64,000 nt of DNA from Microvirga terricola (GCF_011777495.1 NZ_JAATJS010000003.1:186001-250000); one strand, 5' to 3'. Counted from the stretch's first letter, positions 26,324 through 36,010 are shown. Program-made: numbers and translations. The notes: generated by a model from the letters alone, not told the origin.

Positions 26324-28285
26324 GTGATCTGGCGCTCTAGGCCGGCGTGTGGACTTCGAGTCGGTGGGTCTGTAATAGCGACTCTGACTAAGATAGAAGT
26401 GAGCACCAGGACCGTGCCGAGCGCATATAGCAAACTCGCCGCATTCATGCAGGCAAAGAAATCCAATCCTCTTTCGCTGGCCAAGATCATGACGGGCTGG
26501 CTTTGGACATCGTTGCTACCCGCCGGAGCAGGGCCTGAGCCGACAGGCGCGGGGAACGTTCCCAAGGTCATGAACGCATCCTGCGGTTGGCGTGATGTCC
26601 TGATGGAGTCCCTGTTCGAGCACATTGGGATTCAGCATCGCCGCGTCAATTTTTACGATGTTCCTTTCCAGTCCAATCACACGGCTACAGAACTCTTCAT
26701 CAACGGCAAGTGGATGTTCTTTGACTCCACGTTCGGCATCTATTTCACCCGCAAAGGAAGTAGCGTGCCTCTTTCGATGGAGGAAGCGCGGAACTCGTGG
26801 CCGAACGTCGTCATTAATCAAAGCTCGTTGAAGGGATGGCAAGGCGTTTTCGTCGATCCGAATAAGATCAGCGCGAACGCATATAAGACCACGACAGACA
26901 CCTTCGCCTATGCGCCTTCGAATTATACCGGCGCCGATGGCGTCGTCGCGGGCGAACTATACGCTTTGTATTTCGTGAAGAAGGCGACCTACCTCGATGA
27001 CAAGGGGGAGAGGCCAATCGGCGACGATGCGCGAAGCTGGAAGATCATGACCGACACCAGCAACACGAAGTCGTGGCGGCAGAACACATATTTTTATGAT
27101 GAGAAGGGGCGCAAAGACGCTCAATACATGCTCATGGACAACAAGAGCCATGTGTTTACGCATTGGGATTTGGACAATCAATACGACTGGCTGCAGAAGA
27201 CCACGAAAGTGACGGCCGCGAGTCGAGTCGAGCAGATCGCAATCCTTTATGACGACCGATCCAAAGATGTCACGGATTATGATGCGAAGTCAGCGCGACC
27301 CTGGTCCAGCGTCCAAAATCACTACGGCAATGATGGCAAAGTCGATTACGCCATTGTGAAGTACGACAACGGACAAACGCTAGAAACAGAGTATGACGAG
27401 AAAGGTTTCTATGCCTGGGCGCGATACGACGACCTTTTCGACGCGTCGAGGCAGACGCTGAGCACGACCATCACCTTTGATGACGGCACCATCAAGTTCT
27501 ACGATTGGGCGACAGCTGCGAAGATTTCAGGCACTCCAGGCGACGATGCCCTTTCCGGTGCGGCTGGGGACGACGCGCTCTTTGGCGGCGACGGAAATGA
27601 TGTGCTCAGTGGAGGGGGCGGATTGAACCGCCTCGAAGGCGGGAATGGCAGTGATGTCTACTACGTCGATAATCCGAGCGACATCATCGTAGAAAAAGCG
27701 AATGGTGGCCACGACACCGTAGTGGCAAGTGTAAACTTTATCCTCACGCGGAACGTCGAGGATTTGGTTCTCACAGGAGATGCCATCTACGGTACGGGGC
27801 AGGAGCTCAACAACTGGGTCGTGGGCAATACTCAAAACAATGTTCTTACCGGTGGAGGTGGGAACGATAGGCTCATTGGAAACGAGGGGAACGATTTTCT
27901 GACCGGTGGCTCCGGTCGGGACACGCTCCAAGGTGGTCTTGGTCAAGACACCCTGTGGGGCGGACCCGATGCCGATGTCTTCCTTTGGAATAGCATCGAG
28001 GAAATCGGGTCTTGGGTAAAGGACGCCGACATCGTGATGGATTTCTCCCCGCTGCAGGGCGATAAGCTCAATTTCAAATACATTGATGCGGATACGACGC
28101 GGGCTGGAAAGCAGTCTTTCACTTTTATCGGAGATAAAGGTTTCAGCGCGCCCGGTCAGATCCGATATGTGATCAGCGGAAACGAAACGCTTATCTACCT
28201 CAACACGGATCGCGATTCCTCGGGAGAGGCGGTTCTCAGGCTGGCTGGCAAGTTGAAGCCGGATGCTTCTTGGTTCACTCTCTAG
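26324..28285 (+). CDS. RTX calcium-binding protein with transglutaminase-like N-terminal domain
   Basis: A 653-aa protein. Residues about 80-140 have the transglutaminase/protease-like core: Cys87 in N-A-S-C-G-W-R, His119 in S-N-H-T-A-T-E and Asp134 in F-F-D-S-T-F-G, with family-like spacing. A middle region of Tyr/Asp-rich strands follows. From about 400 come G-G-x-G-x-D-x-L nonapeptides (D-D-A-L-S-G-A-A-G-D, G-N-D-V-L-S-G-G, G-N-D-R-L-I-G, G-N-D-F-L-T-G-G-S-G) that fold on Ca2+ outside the cell. No Sec signal is visible, fitting C-terminal type I secretion. The GTG start is uncertain, and the first 30 residues may be untranslated. It may cross-link or cleave at the cell surface (inferred). 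Confidence 0.8.
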   Translation: MIWRSRPACGLRVGGSVIATLTKIEVSTRTVPSAYSKLAAFMQAKKSNPLSLAKIMTGWLWTSLLPAGAGPEPTGAGNVPKVMNASCGWRDVLMESLFEHIGIQHRRVNFYDVPFQSNHTATELFINGKWMFFDSTFGIYFTRKGSSVPLSMEEARNSWPNVVINQSSLKGWQGVFVDPNKISANAYKTTTDTFAYAPSNYTGADGVVAGELYALYFVKKATYLDDKGERPIGDDARSWKIMTDTSNTKSWRQNTYFYDEKGRKDAQYMLMDNKSHVFTHWDLDNQYDWLQKTTKVTAASRVEQIAILYDDRSKDVTDYDAKSARPWSSVQNHYGNDGKVDYAIVKYDNGQTLETEYDEKGFYAWARYDDLFDASRQTLSTTITFDDGTIKFYDWATAAKISGTPGDDALSGAAGDDALFGGDGNDVLSGGGGLNRLEGGNGSDVYYVDNPSDIIVEKANGGHDTVVASVNFILTRNVEDLVLTGDAIYGTGQELNNWVVGNTQNNVLTGGGGNDRLIGNEGNDFLTGGSGRDTLQGGLGQDTLWGGPDADVFLWNSIEEIGSWVKDADIVMDFSPLQGDKLNFKYIDADTTRAGKQSFTFIGDKGFSAPGQIRYVISGNETLIYLNTDRDSSGEAVLRLAGKLKPDASWFTL

Positions 28286-28319
28286 CGCCCCTTCGCTTGA
28301 GAAGATCTGTTTTCGATTG

Positions 28320-28360
28320 AGAGCCGTCTCCGCTGGCGCGGGATCGGCTCTTTTTCTTTT
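28320..28360 (+). terminator. Rho-independent terminator after the RTX gene
   Basis: AGAGCCG (28320-28326) pairs with CGGCTCT (28345-28351) around a GC-rich loop and is followed by TTTTCTTTT. It closes the plus-strand polysaccharide run. Confidence 0.75.
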
Positions 28361-28411
28361 GTCTGAGCGCGCTGTCGATCACGTAGCAGATCCACTTCGC
28401 TTCAAATATAT

Positions 28412-29458
28412 CTAGGTCTTGGATGATGCGATCAGACTGGCGATCTTGCTGCTGCTGTCGCCGGAGCCGTAATCAGTGATATCTCTGCGCGGCTTGTACT
28501 CGGCGGTTGTCCAAAGTCTGTTCCACCCGGCCTCGACCGTCTCGACCCACTCCGTTTCGTCGCGGAGAGTGACGCAGGGGACACCATGGAAATAGGCTTC
28601 CTTCTGCAGGCCGCCTGAATCGGTAAAGACCCCCGACGCGTTGTGCGTCAGCCATGCCATGTCGAGATAACCCAACGGGTCGATCAGGCGCACACCCGTC
28701 GGGTTGACGCCGCTCTTTTCCATCAGTTTGCGCGTGCGCGGATGGACCGGCATGATCACCGGCATCTCACGTCCGCGATCCGACAGCCACTGGATCACCC
28801 GTGCAAAGCGCTGAGGATCATCGGTGTTCTCGGCCCGGTGGATGGTGGCTACCGCGTAAGTCTTTGGCGCCAGCCCGTTCCTTTCGAGAATCTTAGAGCG
28901 CCCCTTGCCCCGTTCGACGGCCGCGAGTGTCACGTCGTACATCACGTCGCCGACATGGTGGACGCCCTTCGTGATGCCTTCCGTCTTGAGGTTGGCGACC
29001 GCAGTCTGGGTCGGGCAGAAGAGCAAGGTGCTGACATGGTCGGCCATCACCCGGTTGATCTCTTCGGGCATGCGCCGATTGAAGGAGCGAAGGCCGGCTT
29101 CAACGTGAGCGACGGGGATGTGGAGTTTCGCGGCTGCGAGCGCTCCGGCTACCGTGGAGTTGGTATCGCCGTAGATGAGGACCCAATCGGGCTTCTCGGC
29201 GATCATCACTTCCTCGAGCTTTTCGAGCATCCGCCCGGTCATCGCGCCATGGCCGAGACTGTTGACCTCGAGATTATGGGCCGGAGGTGGGATATCGAGC
29301 TCTTCGAAGAACACGTCGGACATGGCCGCATCGAAGTGCTGGCCGGTATGGACGAGGATTTCGCGGATTCCGCCATGCGCCGCGAAGGCGTGGCTGACAG
29401 GCGCCGCCTTGATGAACTGGGGGCGTGCGCCGACAACGGTCAAAACGGTCAATGACAT
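28412..29458 (-). CDS. wecB: UDP-N-acetylglucosamine 2-epimerase, non-hydrolysing
   Basis: Interconverts UDP-GlcNAc and UDP-ManNAc in the cytosol, giving a precursor for surface glycans. The 348-aa protein starts at the ATG 29458 (AAGGA about 6 nt upstream; thirteen extra upstream codons are rejected). Family motifs: V-V-G-A-R-P-Q-F-I-K-A, H-T-G-Q-H, Y-G-D-T-N-S-T, H-V-E-A-G-L-R-S and T-D-S-G-G-L-Q-K-E. It lies at the end of the minus-strand run, 52 bp after glpK, and next to the end of the polysaccharide locus, which it probably serves. Confidence 0.93.
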   Translation of the reverse strand: MSLTVLTVVGARPQFIKAAPVSHAFAAHGGIREILVHTGQHFDAAMSDVFFEELDIPPPAHNLEVNSLGHGAMTGRMLEKLEEVMIAEKPDWVLIYGDTNSTVAGALAAAKLHIPVAHVEAGLRSFNRRMPEEINRVMADHVSTLLFCPTQTAVANLKTEGITKGVHHVGDVMYDVTLAAVERGKGRSKILERNGLAPKTYAVATIHRAENTDDPQRFARVIQWLSDRGREMPVIMPVHPRTRKLMEKSGVNPTGVRLIDPLGYLDMAWLTHNASGVFTDSGGLQKEAYFHGVPCVTLRDETEWVETVEAGWNRLWTTAEYKPRRDITDYGSGDSSSKIASLIASSKT

Positions 29459-29510
29459 GGAAGATCCTTCGTCGAATAGCCCGGGCGTTACAGGCAACGC
29501 GGTGCCAAGT

Positions 29511-31007
29511 CTATCCCACCCAGTCGAGCGAACGTGTCACGGCCTTGGCCCATTCGGCATTCAGGCGGTTGCGCTCGGCGGTTGCCATGGCCGGCGTCCA
29601 GCGCTTGTCGACGGCCCAGTTTTGCACCAGCGCCTCCGTGCCGCTCCAGAAGCCGGTGGCGAGGCCGGCGGCGTAGGCTGCGCCAAGCGCGGTGGTTTCT
29701 ATGACTTTGGGGCGCACGACGGGGACGTTGAGGATGTCGGCCTGGAACTGCATCAGAAGCTCGTTGACCACCATGCCGCCATCGGTGCGCAGTTCCTTGA
29801 CGGCGATGCCGGTGTCCTTCGCCATCGCGTCCAGAACCTCGCGGGTCTGGAAGGCGGTCGATTCCAGTGCGGCACGGGCGATGTGGCCCTTGGTGACGAA
29901 ACGGGTCAGGCCGCCGATGAGGCCGCGGGCATCCGCGTTCCAGTGGGGAGCGAAGAGTCCGGAAAAGGCTGGGACGATGGTAACGCCGCCGTTGTCCTCG
30001 ACGCTGCGGGCCAGGGCTTCGATGTCGCTGCTGGCCTGGATCAAGCCCAGATTGTCACGCAGCCATTGCACGAGCGCGCCGGCAATGGCGATTGAACCTT
30101 CGAGGGCATAGACCGTCTTCGCCGTTCCGAACCGATAGCCGACGGTGGTCAGAAGACCAGCCTTCGAAGGGTAGGGCGTTTCGCCGGTATTCATGAGCAT
30201 AAAACAGCCGGTGCCATAAGTGTTCTTGGCTTCGCCCGGCTGGAAGCAGGTCTGGCCCACAAGGGCGGCCTGCTGGTCGCCGAGAATGCCCGCGATGGGC
30301 ACGCCGGCGAGCACGCCCTTGGCCTCGCCATAGACCTCGCTCGAGGAGAGGATTTTAGGCAGGCACGCTTCGGGAATGTCGAAGAGACGCAGGATGTCTT
30401 CGTCCCATCCGAGGCTGTGCAGGTTCATCAACTGCGTGCGACTGGCATTGGTCACGTCGGTGATGTGCCGTCCGCCATCCGGGCCGCCGGTGAGGTTCCA
30501 GACAAGCCAGGTGTCGATATTGCCGAACAGTACGTCGCCGGCTTCCGCCTTCGCGCGCGCGCCGGGCACGTTGTCGAGCAACCAGCGCAGCTTGAGGCCG
30601 GAAAAATAGCTCGCGAGCGGCAGGCCGGTCTTGCTCCTCAGTCGGTCCGGTCCGCCCTGCTTGGCGAGCGCATGAACCATGGGGTCCACGCGTGTATCCT
30701 GCCAGACGAGGGCGTTGTGTAGCGGTTTGCCGGTGCGCCGGTCCCAAATCAGCGTGGTTTCGCGCTGATTGGTGATGCCGATGGCGGCGAGGTCTTTGGC
30801 ACTCAGGCCCTTCTTGTCGAGCGCCTGAGCGATGACCTCTTGCGTGTTGCGCCAGATCTCGAGCGGGTCATGCTCCACATAGCCGGGCTTGGGGTAGATC
30901 TGCTCGTGCTCTTTCTGGGCGACGGAGACGATGCTGCCTGCCTGATCGAACACGATGAAGCGCGAGCTGGTCGTGCCCTGATCGATGGCGCCGACATAGT
31001 GAGCCAT
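29511..31007 (-). CDS. glpK: Glycerol kinase
   Basis: Phosphorylates glycerol to sn-glycerol 3-phosphate with ATP. The 498-aa length is normal for the family. Visible FGGY-kinase motifs: [11 protein letters not shown] at the N-terminus, [24 protein letters not shown] and the D-G-G-M segment near the C-terminus. It follows glpD by 36 bp on the same strand, so the two form a glycerol-utilisation unit. Confidence 0.96.
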   Translation of the reverse strand: MAHYVGAIDQGTTSSRFIVFDQAGSIVSVAQKEHEQIYPKPGYVEHDPLEIWRNTQEVIAQALDKKGLSAKDLAAIGITNQRETTLIWDRRTGKPLHNALVWQDTRVDPMVHALAKQGGPDRLRSKTGLPLASYFSGLKLRWLLDNVPGARAKAEAGDVLFGNIDTWLVWNLTGGPDGGRHITDVTNASRTQLMNLHSLGWDEDILRLFDIPEACLPKILSSSEVYGEAKGVLAGVPIAGILGDQQAALVGQTCFQPGEAKNTYGTGCFMLMNTGETPYPSKAGLLTTVGYRFGTAKTVYALEGSIAIAGALVQWLRDNLGLIQASSDIEALARSVEDNGGVTIVPAFSGLFAPHWNADARGLIGGLTRFVTKGHIARAALESTAFQTREVLDAMAKDTGIAVKELRTDGGMVVNELLMQFQADILNVPVVRPKVIETTALGAAYAAGLATGFWSGTEALVQNWAVDKRWTPAMATAERNRLNAEWAKAVTRSLDWVG

Positions 31008-31043
31008 GGCCTGCTCCCCAAAAGCCCGCGAGGGGCCTTGTTG

Positions 31044-32564
31044 TTATTGCGCGGCGACGGCAGCCGCCTTGCGCTTGGAAAGATACGCGTCGATCTTCTG
31101 GGCCGCGTCCGCAGGCACATGCAGGCCGAGCTTGGAGCGGCGCCAGAGAATGTCTTCGGCGCTGTGCGCCCACTCCCGGCGGACGAGATAATCGACCTCC
31201 GCGCTGGTCAAACCAGCGCCGAAATCCTCGCCAAGATCGGCCATGGACCCTGCGGAGCCCAGAAGCTCCTCGAGCCTCGTGCCGTAAGCTCGCGACAGCC
31301 GATAGGCAAGGGCTTCCGGTAGGAACGGCCAGCGCTTCCTCACGCCCGCAAAGAAGCGGTCGAAATCCGCATCCGGCATGTCGCCGCCGGGCAGTTTGGC
31401 CTTTTCCGTCCAGGAGGGCTTCATCGCCGGGAAATAGGCTTTCAATTCGTCGAGCGCATGCTCGGCGAGCTTGCGGAACGTCGTGATCTTGCCGCCGAAG
31501 ATCGACAGGACCGGAGCCTGTCCGGCAGCGCCGTCGAGATCGAACACGTAATCGCGCGTCACCGCCGAAGCGTTGATCGAGCCGTCGTCGAAGAGCGGGC
31601 GGACGCCCGAATAGGTCCACACCACATCGGCTGGTGTGACCTGCTTTTGGAAGTGATGGTTCACGACATTGCAGAGATATTCGATCTCAGTGTTGCTGAT
31701 CGTCACCTTCTTGTCGGGCACGGATTCGACCGGAATGTCCGTGGTACCGACGAGCGTGAACTTGCTCTGGTAGGGGATGGCGAACACGATGCGCTTGTCC
31801 GTGTTCTGCAGAATGAAGGCCTGTTCGGTCTCGAAGAGCTTCGGCACAACGATGTGGCTGCCCTTCACGAGGCGCACGCTCTTCGTGGTGTTCAGTCCGA
31901 GCTTGGAATTCAGCACATCCGCAACGAACGGGCCGCCCGCATTGATGATGACCCGCGCGCGGACTTCCGTCGTTTCGCCGGTCTCGATGTTCTGCAGGCT
32001 TGCGACCCACGCATCGCCTTCGCGGCGAGCCGACACAAGCTTCGTCCGCACGCGGATATCCGCGCCACGTTCCGCGGCATCGAGCGCGTTGAGCGCTACC
32101 ATGCGGCTGTCTTCGACCCAGCAATCGGAATAGACAAACGCGGTGTCGAAACCGGGCTTCAGGGCTTGGCCCGCCGGATGCCGGGTCAGGTGGATCGTCT
32201 CCGTGCCGGGCAGGCGCTTGCGCGGGGCGAGGTGGTCGTAAAGGAATAGACCGAGGCGCACGAACCACGCCGGGCGGATGCCCTTTTCATGCGGCAGGAT
32301 GAAACGCAGAGGCCAGATGATGTGCGGTGCGGATTCCAACAGGCGCTCGCGCTCGAACAGGGCTTCGCGCACCAGCCGGAACTCATAATATTCCAGATAG
32401 CGCAGGCCGCCGTGGATCAGCTTTGTGCTGGCGGATGACGTGTAGCCCGCGAGATCGCCCTGCTCGCAAAGCACCACGGAGAGGCCTCGGCCCACCGCAT
32501 CGCGCGCGATGCCCGCGCCGTTGATGCCGCCGCCAACAATTAGAAGATCGGTCACTGTCGTCAC
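31044..32564 (-). CDS. glpD: Glycerol-3-phosphate dehydrogenase, FAD-dependent
   Basis: Membrane-associated flavoenzyme that oxidises glycerol 3-phosphate to dihydroxyacetone phosphate and passes electrons to quinone. FAD-binding L-L-I-V-G-G-G-I-N-G-A-G stands at the N-terminus and T-K-L-I-H-G-G-L-R-Y-L-E-Y follows, both diagnostic; the C-terminal helical domain is complete. The GTG at 32564 is preferred to a TTG seven codons upstream, with AAGGA about 12 nt before it, and gives 506 residues, the usual length. glpK follows directly. Confidence 0.95.
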   Translation of the reverse strand: MTTVTDLLIVGGGINGAGIARDAVGRGLSVVLCEQGDLAGYTSSASTKLIHGGLRYLEYYEFRLVREALFERERLLESAPHIIWPLRFILPHEKGIRPAWFVRLGLFLYDHLAPRKRLPGTETIHLTRHPAGQALKPGFDTAFVYSDCWVEDSRMVALNALDAAERGADIRVRTKLVSARREGDAWVASLQNIETGETTEVRARVIINAGGPFVADVLNSKLGLNTTKSVRLVKGSHIVVPKLFETEQAFILQNTDKRIVFAIPYQSKFTLVGTTDIPVESVPDKKVTISNTEIEYLCNVVNHHFQKQVTPADVVWTYSGVRPLFDDGSINASAVTRDYVFDLDGAAGQAPVLSIFGGKITTFRKLAEHALDELKAYFPAMKPSWTEKAKLPGGDMPDADFDRFFAGVRKRWPFLPEALAYRLSRAYGTRLEELLGSAGSMADLGEDFGAGLTSAEVDYLVRREWAHSAEDILWRRSKLGLHVPADAAQKIDAYLSKRKAAAVAAQ

Positions 32565-32655
32565 GAAACTTGGTCTTTCCTTCAACGCCGGGCGTTCCCG
32601 GCGTCCTGCACATGATTCCTTTAGCCAACTAACGCAAGCGGAATCTGAACAATGT

Positions 32656-33858
32656 TCACGTCTTCCGGGCCAGGGCGAGGTTTAGCACAAAAGCGATGAG
32701 GGAGCAGAGGGCCATGACGAAACAGGCGACGAGAACCGCCCCATAGCCGCCCCACCACGTCCAGAGCGCGCCAAAGGTGAAAGGGGCGGTTGCCATGGCC
32801 AGCCTGACAGGCGTGGCAATCATGCCCTGGATCGCGCCATAATTGTCCCGTCCGAACAATTCCGGCGGCAGAAGCGCCTTTACAATCGTCATCATGCCGT
32901 TGGACGCCCCGAAAACCCCTGCGAAGATCGCGACCAGCCATGAGCCGGGCGGGATGAAGGGCAAAAGGGCGAAGGCGAGGACGCTCAGAACCATGGTTAG
33001 GACGCCGAGCGCCCTCAGGCTCAAAACCTCCTCGCCGAAGGCCATGGCGAGCCGGGCGGCAACCTGGGCCGGTCCGATGATCGAGAAGGCGGCGACGGAA
33101 GCCTCGAGGGTGAAGCCCTTCTCGGTGAGGATTGGGATGAAGTGAAGGGGGAGCCCGGTCGAGATCATCCCCTGAGCGACCGAAGTCGCAACGAACAGCC
33201 AGAAGGAAGCGCGCCGCAGGAGATGCCTGGGATGCGGGGCAGGGCTCGTTCCCGAATGGACGCTGGCCGCATGCGGAGCCGGCTTTTGATGCGGTGGAAT
33301 CCAGATGGCGTGGACGACCGCGCAAATCCCGAGATTGAAGGCGGCTAGGACAAGAAGCGTCCCGCGCCAGCCGAACATTTCGATGAGGAGGTGGGTGAGG
33401 GGGATGAACACCGTGCTGGCGAAGCCGCCGATCAGCGTCATCGCGGTCAGCCCGCGCCGCGCGAAAAACCCGAGACGGCGGGCAAGGACTGCGAAACCGG
33501 GATCGTAGAACACTGCGCTCATGGCTGCGCCCATCCCGATCCAGATCAGGACGAAAAGCGGGTAGCTCTCGACCTGCGACCAGAGGGCGAGAAGAAGAGC
33601 CGCGAGAATGGAGCCGGCGGTCATAATGGTCCGGCCATGGCCTAAGTCGATCAGACGCCCGACGGGGATCGCGAAGAAGGCCGAGGAGATCAAAGCGCTC
33701 GAATAGGCCGCCGTCAGTTCGGATTTCGACCAGCCAAGGTCCTGGCCCATGGGCTCGATGAAAAGGGCGAAGGCGTAGAAGATCGTGCCATAGGAAACGA
33801 GCTGAGCCGTCGAGAGGGCAACGACGAAGCCCCAGGGCATACGGTCGGGGGAGGACAT
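32656..33858 (-). CDS. MFS transporter
   Basis: A major facilitator with about twelve transmembrane helices in two halves, a loop around residue 190 with many His/Pro, and the MFS motif A-like G-R-L-I-D-L-G-H-G-R-T-I after helix 2. It resembles the monocarboxylate/oxalate-formate branch (MFS_1); the substrate is not clear. The ATG at 33858 gives a natural N-terminus; an in-frame ATG nine codons upstream is possible. It lies about 90 bp upstream of glpD and could be co-transcribed with it. Confidence 0.88.
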   Translation of the reverse strand: MSSPDRMPWGFVVALSTAQLVSYGTIFYAFALFIEPMGQDLGWSKSELTAAYSSALISSAFFAIPVGRLIDLGHGRTIMTAGSILAALLLALWSQVESYPLFVLIWIGMGAAMSAVFYDPGFAVLARRLGFFARRGLTAMTLIGGFASTVFIPLTHLLIEMFGWRGTLLVLAAFNLGICAVVHAIWIPPHQKPAPHAASVHSGTSPAPHPRHLLRRASFWLFVATSVAQGMISTGLPLHFIPILTEKGFTLEASVAAFSIIGPAQVAARLAMAFGEEVLSLRALGVLTMVLSVLAFALLPFIPPGSWLVAIFAGVFGASNGMMTIVKALLPPELFGRDNYGAIQGMIATPVRLAMATAPFTFGALWTWWGGYGAVLVACFVMALCSLIAFVLNLALARKT

Positions 33859-34171
33859 TCGAACAGGCTCGCATCCGCGCCTCATCCAGGCTCGCGAGGC
33901 GCGATCCGGGCTTTATGACAGCGGTGACGGTTGACGGATAGGTCCCCATGGCGCATATGCACAGCACGGCGTCAGCGCTCTTCGTGAGCCGCTTGGATGG
34001 GCTGCGTGACGGATATTCGCCTCCGGATAGGCGAAGGCCCGGCCCATTTCTTCAATCGCCCAGTCATCTGACAGCCCCATCACGCGGGCCGTCGCCTTGA
34101 GCCCGGCGGGACCTGTTTTCCTCATCGACCCGTCTCGCGGCTCTTCGCATCTCTTTCGAAAGACAACCGTT
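33859..34171. other. Divergent intergenic region between the MFS and DEAD-box genes
   Basis: About 310 bp in which no gene, convincing promoter or hairpin was found. Both flanking genes are transcribed away from it, so promoters must lie here. The short minus-strand ORF 33913-34125 has no ribosome site or family features. Confidence 0.4.
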
Positions 34172-35626
34172 TTGACACTCTTTACCGATTTCGGATTGGC
34201 CCAGCCGATCCTGAAGGCCTTGGCTGCCGAGGGCTATGAGAAGCCCACGCCCATCCAGGCCCAGACCATCCCCTATGCCATGGAAGGCCGCGACGTCTGC
34301 GGCATCGCCCAGACCGGCACCGGCAAGACGGCGGCCTTCGCGCTGCCCATCCTGCACCGCTTGTCGCAGAGCCCGAAGCCACGCCAGCGCAAGAGCGCCC
34401 GTGTGCTCGTGCTCAGCCCGACCCGCGAACTCTCCGGCCAGATCGCCGACAGCTTCCGCGCCTATGGCCGCAACCTTCGGCTCACGACCACGGTGGTGTT
34501 CGGCGGCGTGACCATCTCCCGCCATGAGAAGGAGCTGGCGAACGGCGTCGACGTGCTCGTCGCCACGCCCGGCCGCCTGCTCGATCTCATTGACCGCAGA
34601 TCGCTCTCTTTGCGCGATATCGAGATCCTCGTCCTCGACGAGGCGGACCAGATGCTCGATCTCGGCTTCATCCATGCGTTGAAGCGCATCGTGACCCTGC
34701 TGCCGAAGGATCGTCAGAGCCTCTTCTTCTCCGCCACCATGCCGAAGACCATTTCGACACTGGCCGAGTCGTTCCTGCGCAATCCGGCGCATGTGGCAGT
34801 GACGCCTGTCGCCACCACCGCCGAGCGCGTCGAGCAGAGCGTCATGTTCGTGTCCACCGGCCGGAAGCAGGCGCTGCTCGAAGTGGTGCTGCGCGATCAG
34901 TCCATCGATCGCGTCCTCGTCTTCACCCGCACCAAGCACGGCGCCGACAAGGTCGTGCGTTCGCTCGACAAGGCGGGCATCGTTTCCGCCGCGATCCACG
35001 GCAACAAGTCTCAGCCGCAGCGCGAAAAAGCGCTTGCCGCGTTCCGCGCCGGGACCTGCCGGGTGCTTGTCGCGACCGACATCGCCGCGCGCGGCATCGA
35101 CGTCGAAGGCGTTAGCCACGTGGTGAACTACGATCTGCCGAACGTGCCGGAATCTTACGTCCACCGCATCGGCCGCACGGCCCGCGCGGGTGCTACGGGT
35201 CTGGCGATCTCGTTCTGCAACGATGAAGAGCGCGCTTATCTGCGCGACATCGAAAAGCTGACCCGCCTGCAAGTGCCGGTGATGCCGTTGCCGGAAGGCT
35301 TTTCCGCTGGTCCGATGGGTGGCGAAGCGGCCGAACCACGCCGCGAGCAACAGCGCGGACGTCCCGCCGGGCATTCGCGTGGGCATCAGGGACACGGCCA
35401 GCCGCGCAACACCGACCCGAATGCGGAGCGCGGCCCGAAGCGCCGCCGCCATCGCGGGCCGAAGCCTGCGAATGCGGGACAGCCGAATGGCGGCCAGCGG
35501 CCCGCTCAGGCTCAACCGGCTCAAGGACAGCGCAAGCCGCAAGGCCAGCCCGCGCAGAAGCGCTCCGAACATCGGGGCGACGGCGCGCAGGTGGCGTGGC
35601 TTGACAAGGGGCCGCGCCGCCGCTGA
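34172..35626 (+). CDS. DEAD-box ATP-dependent RNA helicase
   Basis: RhlE-like helicase of 484 aa that unwinds RNA structures. All motifs are visible in order: Q-motif (T-P-I-Q-A-Q), A-Q-T-G-T-G-K-T, P-T-R-E-L, T-P-G-R-L-L-D, DEAD, SAT, V-F-T-R-T-K, D-I-A-A-R-G-I-D and H-R-I-G-R-T-A-R-A-G. The last 100 residues form a disordered tail rich in Gln, Pro, Arg and Gly, as in RNA-binding tails of this group. A TTG at 34172 is taken as the start because it gives the usual family N-terminus; the longer ATG frame from 34097 adds 25 atypical residues. A terminator follows. A long minus-strand ORF over it is a GC shadow. Confidence 0.93.
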   Translation: MTLFTDFGLAQPILKALAAEGYEKPTPIQAQTIPYAMEGRDVCGIAQTGTGKTAAFALPILHRLSQSPKPRQRKSARVLVLSPTRELSGQIADSFRAYGRNLRLTTTVVFGGVTISRHEKELANGVDVLVATPGRLLDLIDRRSLSLRDIEILVLDEADQMLDLGFIHALKRIVTLLPKDRQSLFFSATMPKTISTLAESFLRNPAHVAVTPVATTAERVEQSVMFVSTGRKQALLEVVLRDQSIDRVLVFTRTKHGADKVVRSLDKAGIVSAAIHGNKSQPQREKALAAFRAGTCRVLVATDIAARGIDVEGVSHVVNYDLPNVPESYVHRIGRTARAGATGLAISFCNDEERAYLRDIEKLTRLQVPVMPLPEGFSAGPMGGEAAEPRREQQRGRPAGHSRGHQGHGQPRNTDPNAERGPKRRRHRGPKPANAGQPNGGQRPAQAQPAQGQRKPQGQPAQKRSEHRGDGAQVAWLDKGPRRR

Positions 35627-35648
35627 GGGCAGCTTTAGTGAATGCGAG

Positions 35649-35676
35649 AGGCGCCGTCTTCGGACGGCGCCTTTTT
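35649..35676 (+). terminator. Rho-independent terminator after the DEAD-box gene
   Basis: AGGCGCCGTC pairs with GACGGCGCCT across a TTCG tetraloop, followed by TTTTC. A strong hairpin, 22 bp after the stop. Confidence 0.88.
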
Positions 35677-35689
35677 CATGCGCAAGCGG

Positions 35690-36010
35690 CTACAAGCAGA
35701 TACCTATGCAAGGCCAGGGACGATAGTAGGGGTAATAGTACCTGTACGGGTAATAGTACCTGTAAGGGCGATAATACCTGTAGCGGTGATAATACCCGTA
35801 ATGGTGGTAATGCCTGTAGCGGTGATAGTAGCGAGGTCCTCTCCACCAGCAACGATAGGGGCCGCAGACCCATCGGGCTTGCGACACCAGATTGCCGGCT
35901 TCTTCAGCGATGCGAGGATTCGGGCCGAATGGCGTTGCATGGGCGGGCATGAGCGCACCGGCGAATGCGAGACCTCCCACCATTGCGATTGCGGCGAGCG
36001 CAGACTTCAT
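35690..36010 (-). CDS. Small secreted Tyr/Arg/His-rich repeat protein
   Basis: This 106-aa protein has a clear signal peptide (MKSALAAIAMVGGLAFAGAL, cut after A-H-A). About half of the mature part is low-complexity Y-R-Y/Y-H-R-Y/Y-P-Y repeat, preceded by C-G-P-Y-R-C-W-W-R-G-P and ending in P-C-I-G-I-C-L. Similar small proteins with a G-x-x-R-C/Y-x-x-R-G-P core are common in Hyphomicrobiales and have no known function. Four cysteines in the mature part suggest disulfides in the periplasm or outside. A Shine-Dalgarno-like GGAGG lies close to the ATG. Confidence 0.8.
   Translation of the reverse strand: MKSALAAIAMVGGLAFAGALMPAHATPFGPNPRIAEEAGNLVSQARWVCGPYRCWWRGPRYYHRYRHYHHYGYYHRYRYYRPYRYYYPYRYYYPYYRPWPCIGICL
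35731..35830. repeat. 18-bp tandem repeat inside the Tyr-rich protein gene
   Basis: Five to six imperfect units of 18 bp (type GTAATAGTACCTGTACGG on the plus strand) run in frame and encode six-residue units such as Y-R-Y-Y-Y-P on the minus strand. The first two units are nearly identical; later ones diverge. Copy number should vary between strains. Confidence 0.85.

Noticed and set aside
32621-33967. 448-codon open frame on the minus strand in another phase
   Set aside because: Overlaps the MFS transporter gene out of phase; the MFS frame has the helices and motif A.
34064-35572. 502-codon open frame on the minus strand
   Set aside because: It lies fully antisense to the DEAD-box gene, whose motifs are all intact; His/Arg/Ala-rich composition is typical of a GC shadow frame.
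35721-35840. Regular short repeats considered as a CRISPR array
   Set aside because: The units are contiguous without spacers, run in frame inside a gene and encode a Tyr-rich peptide.
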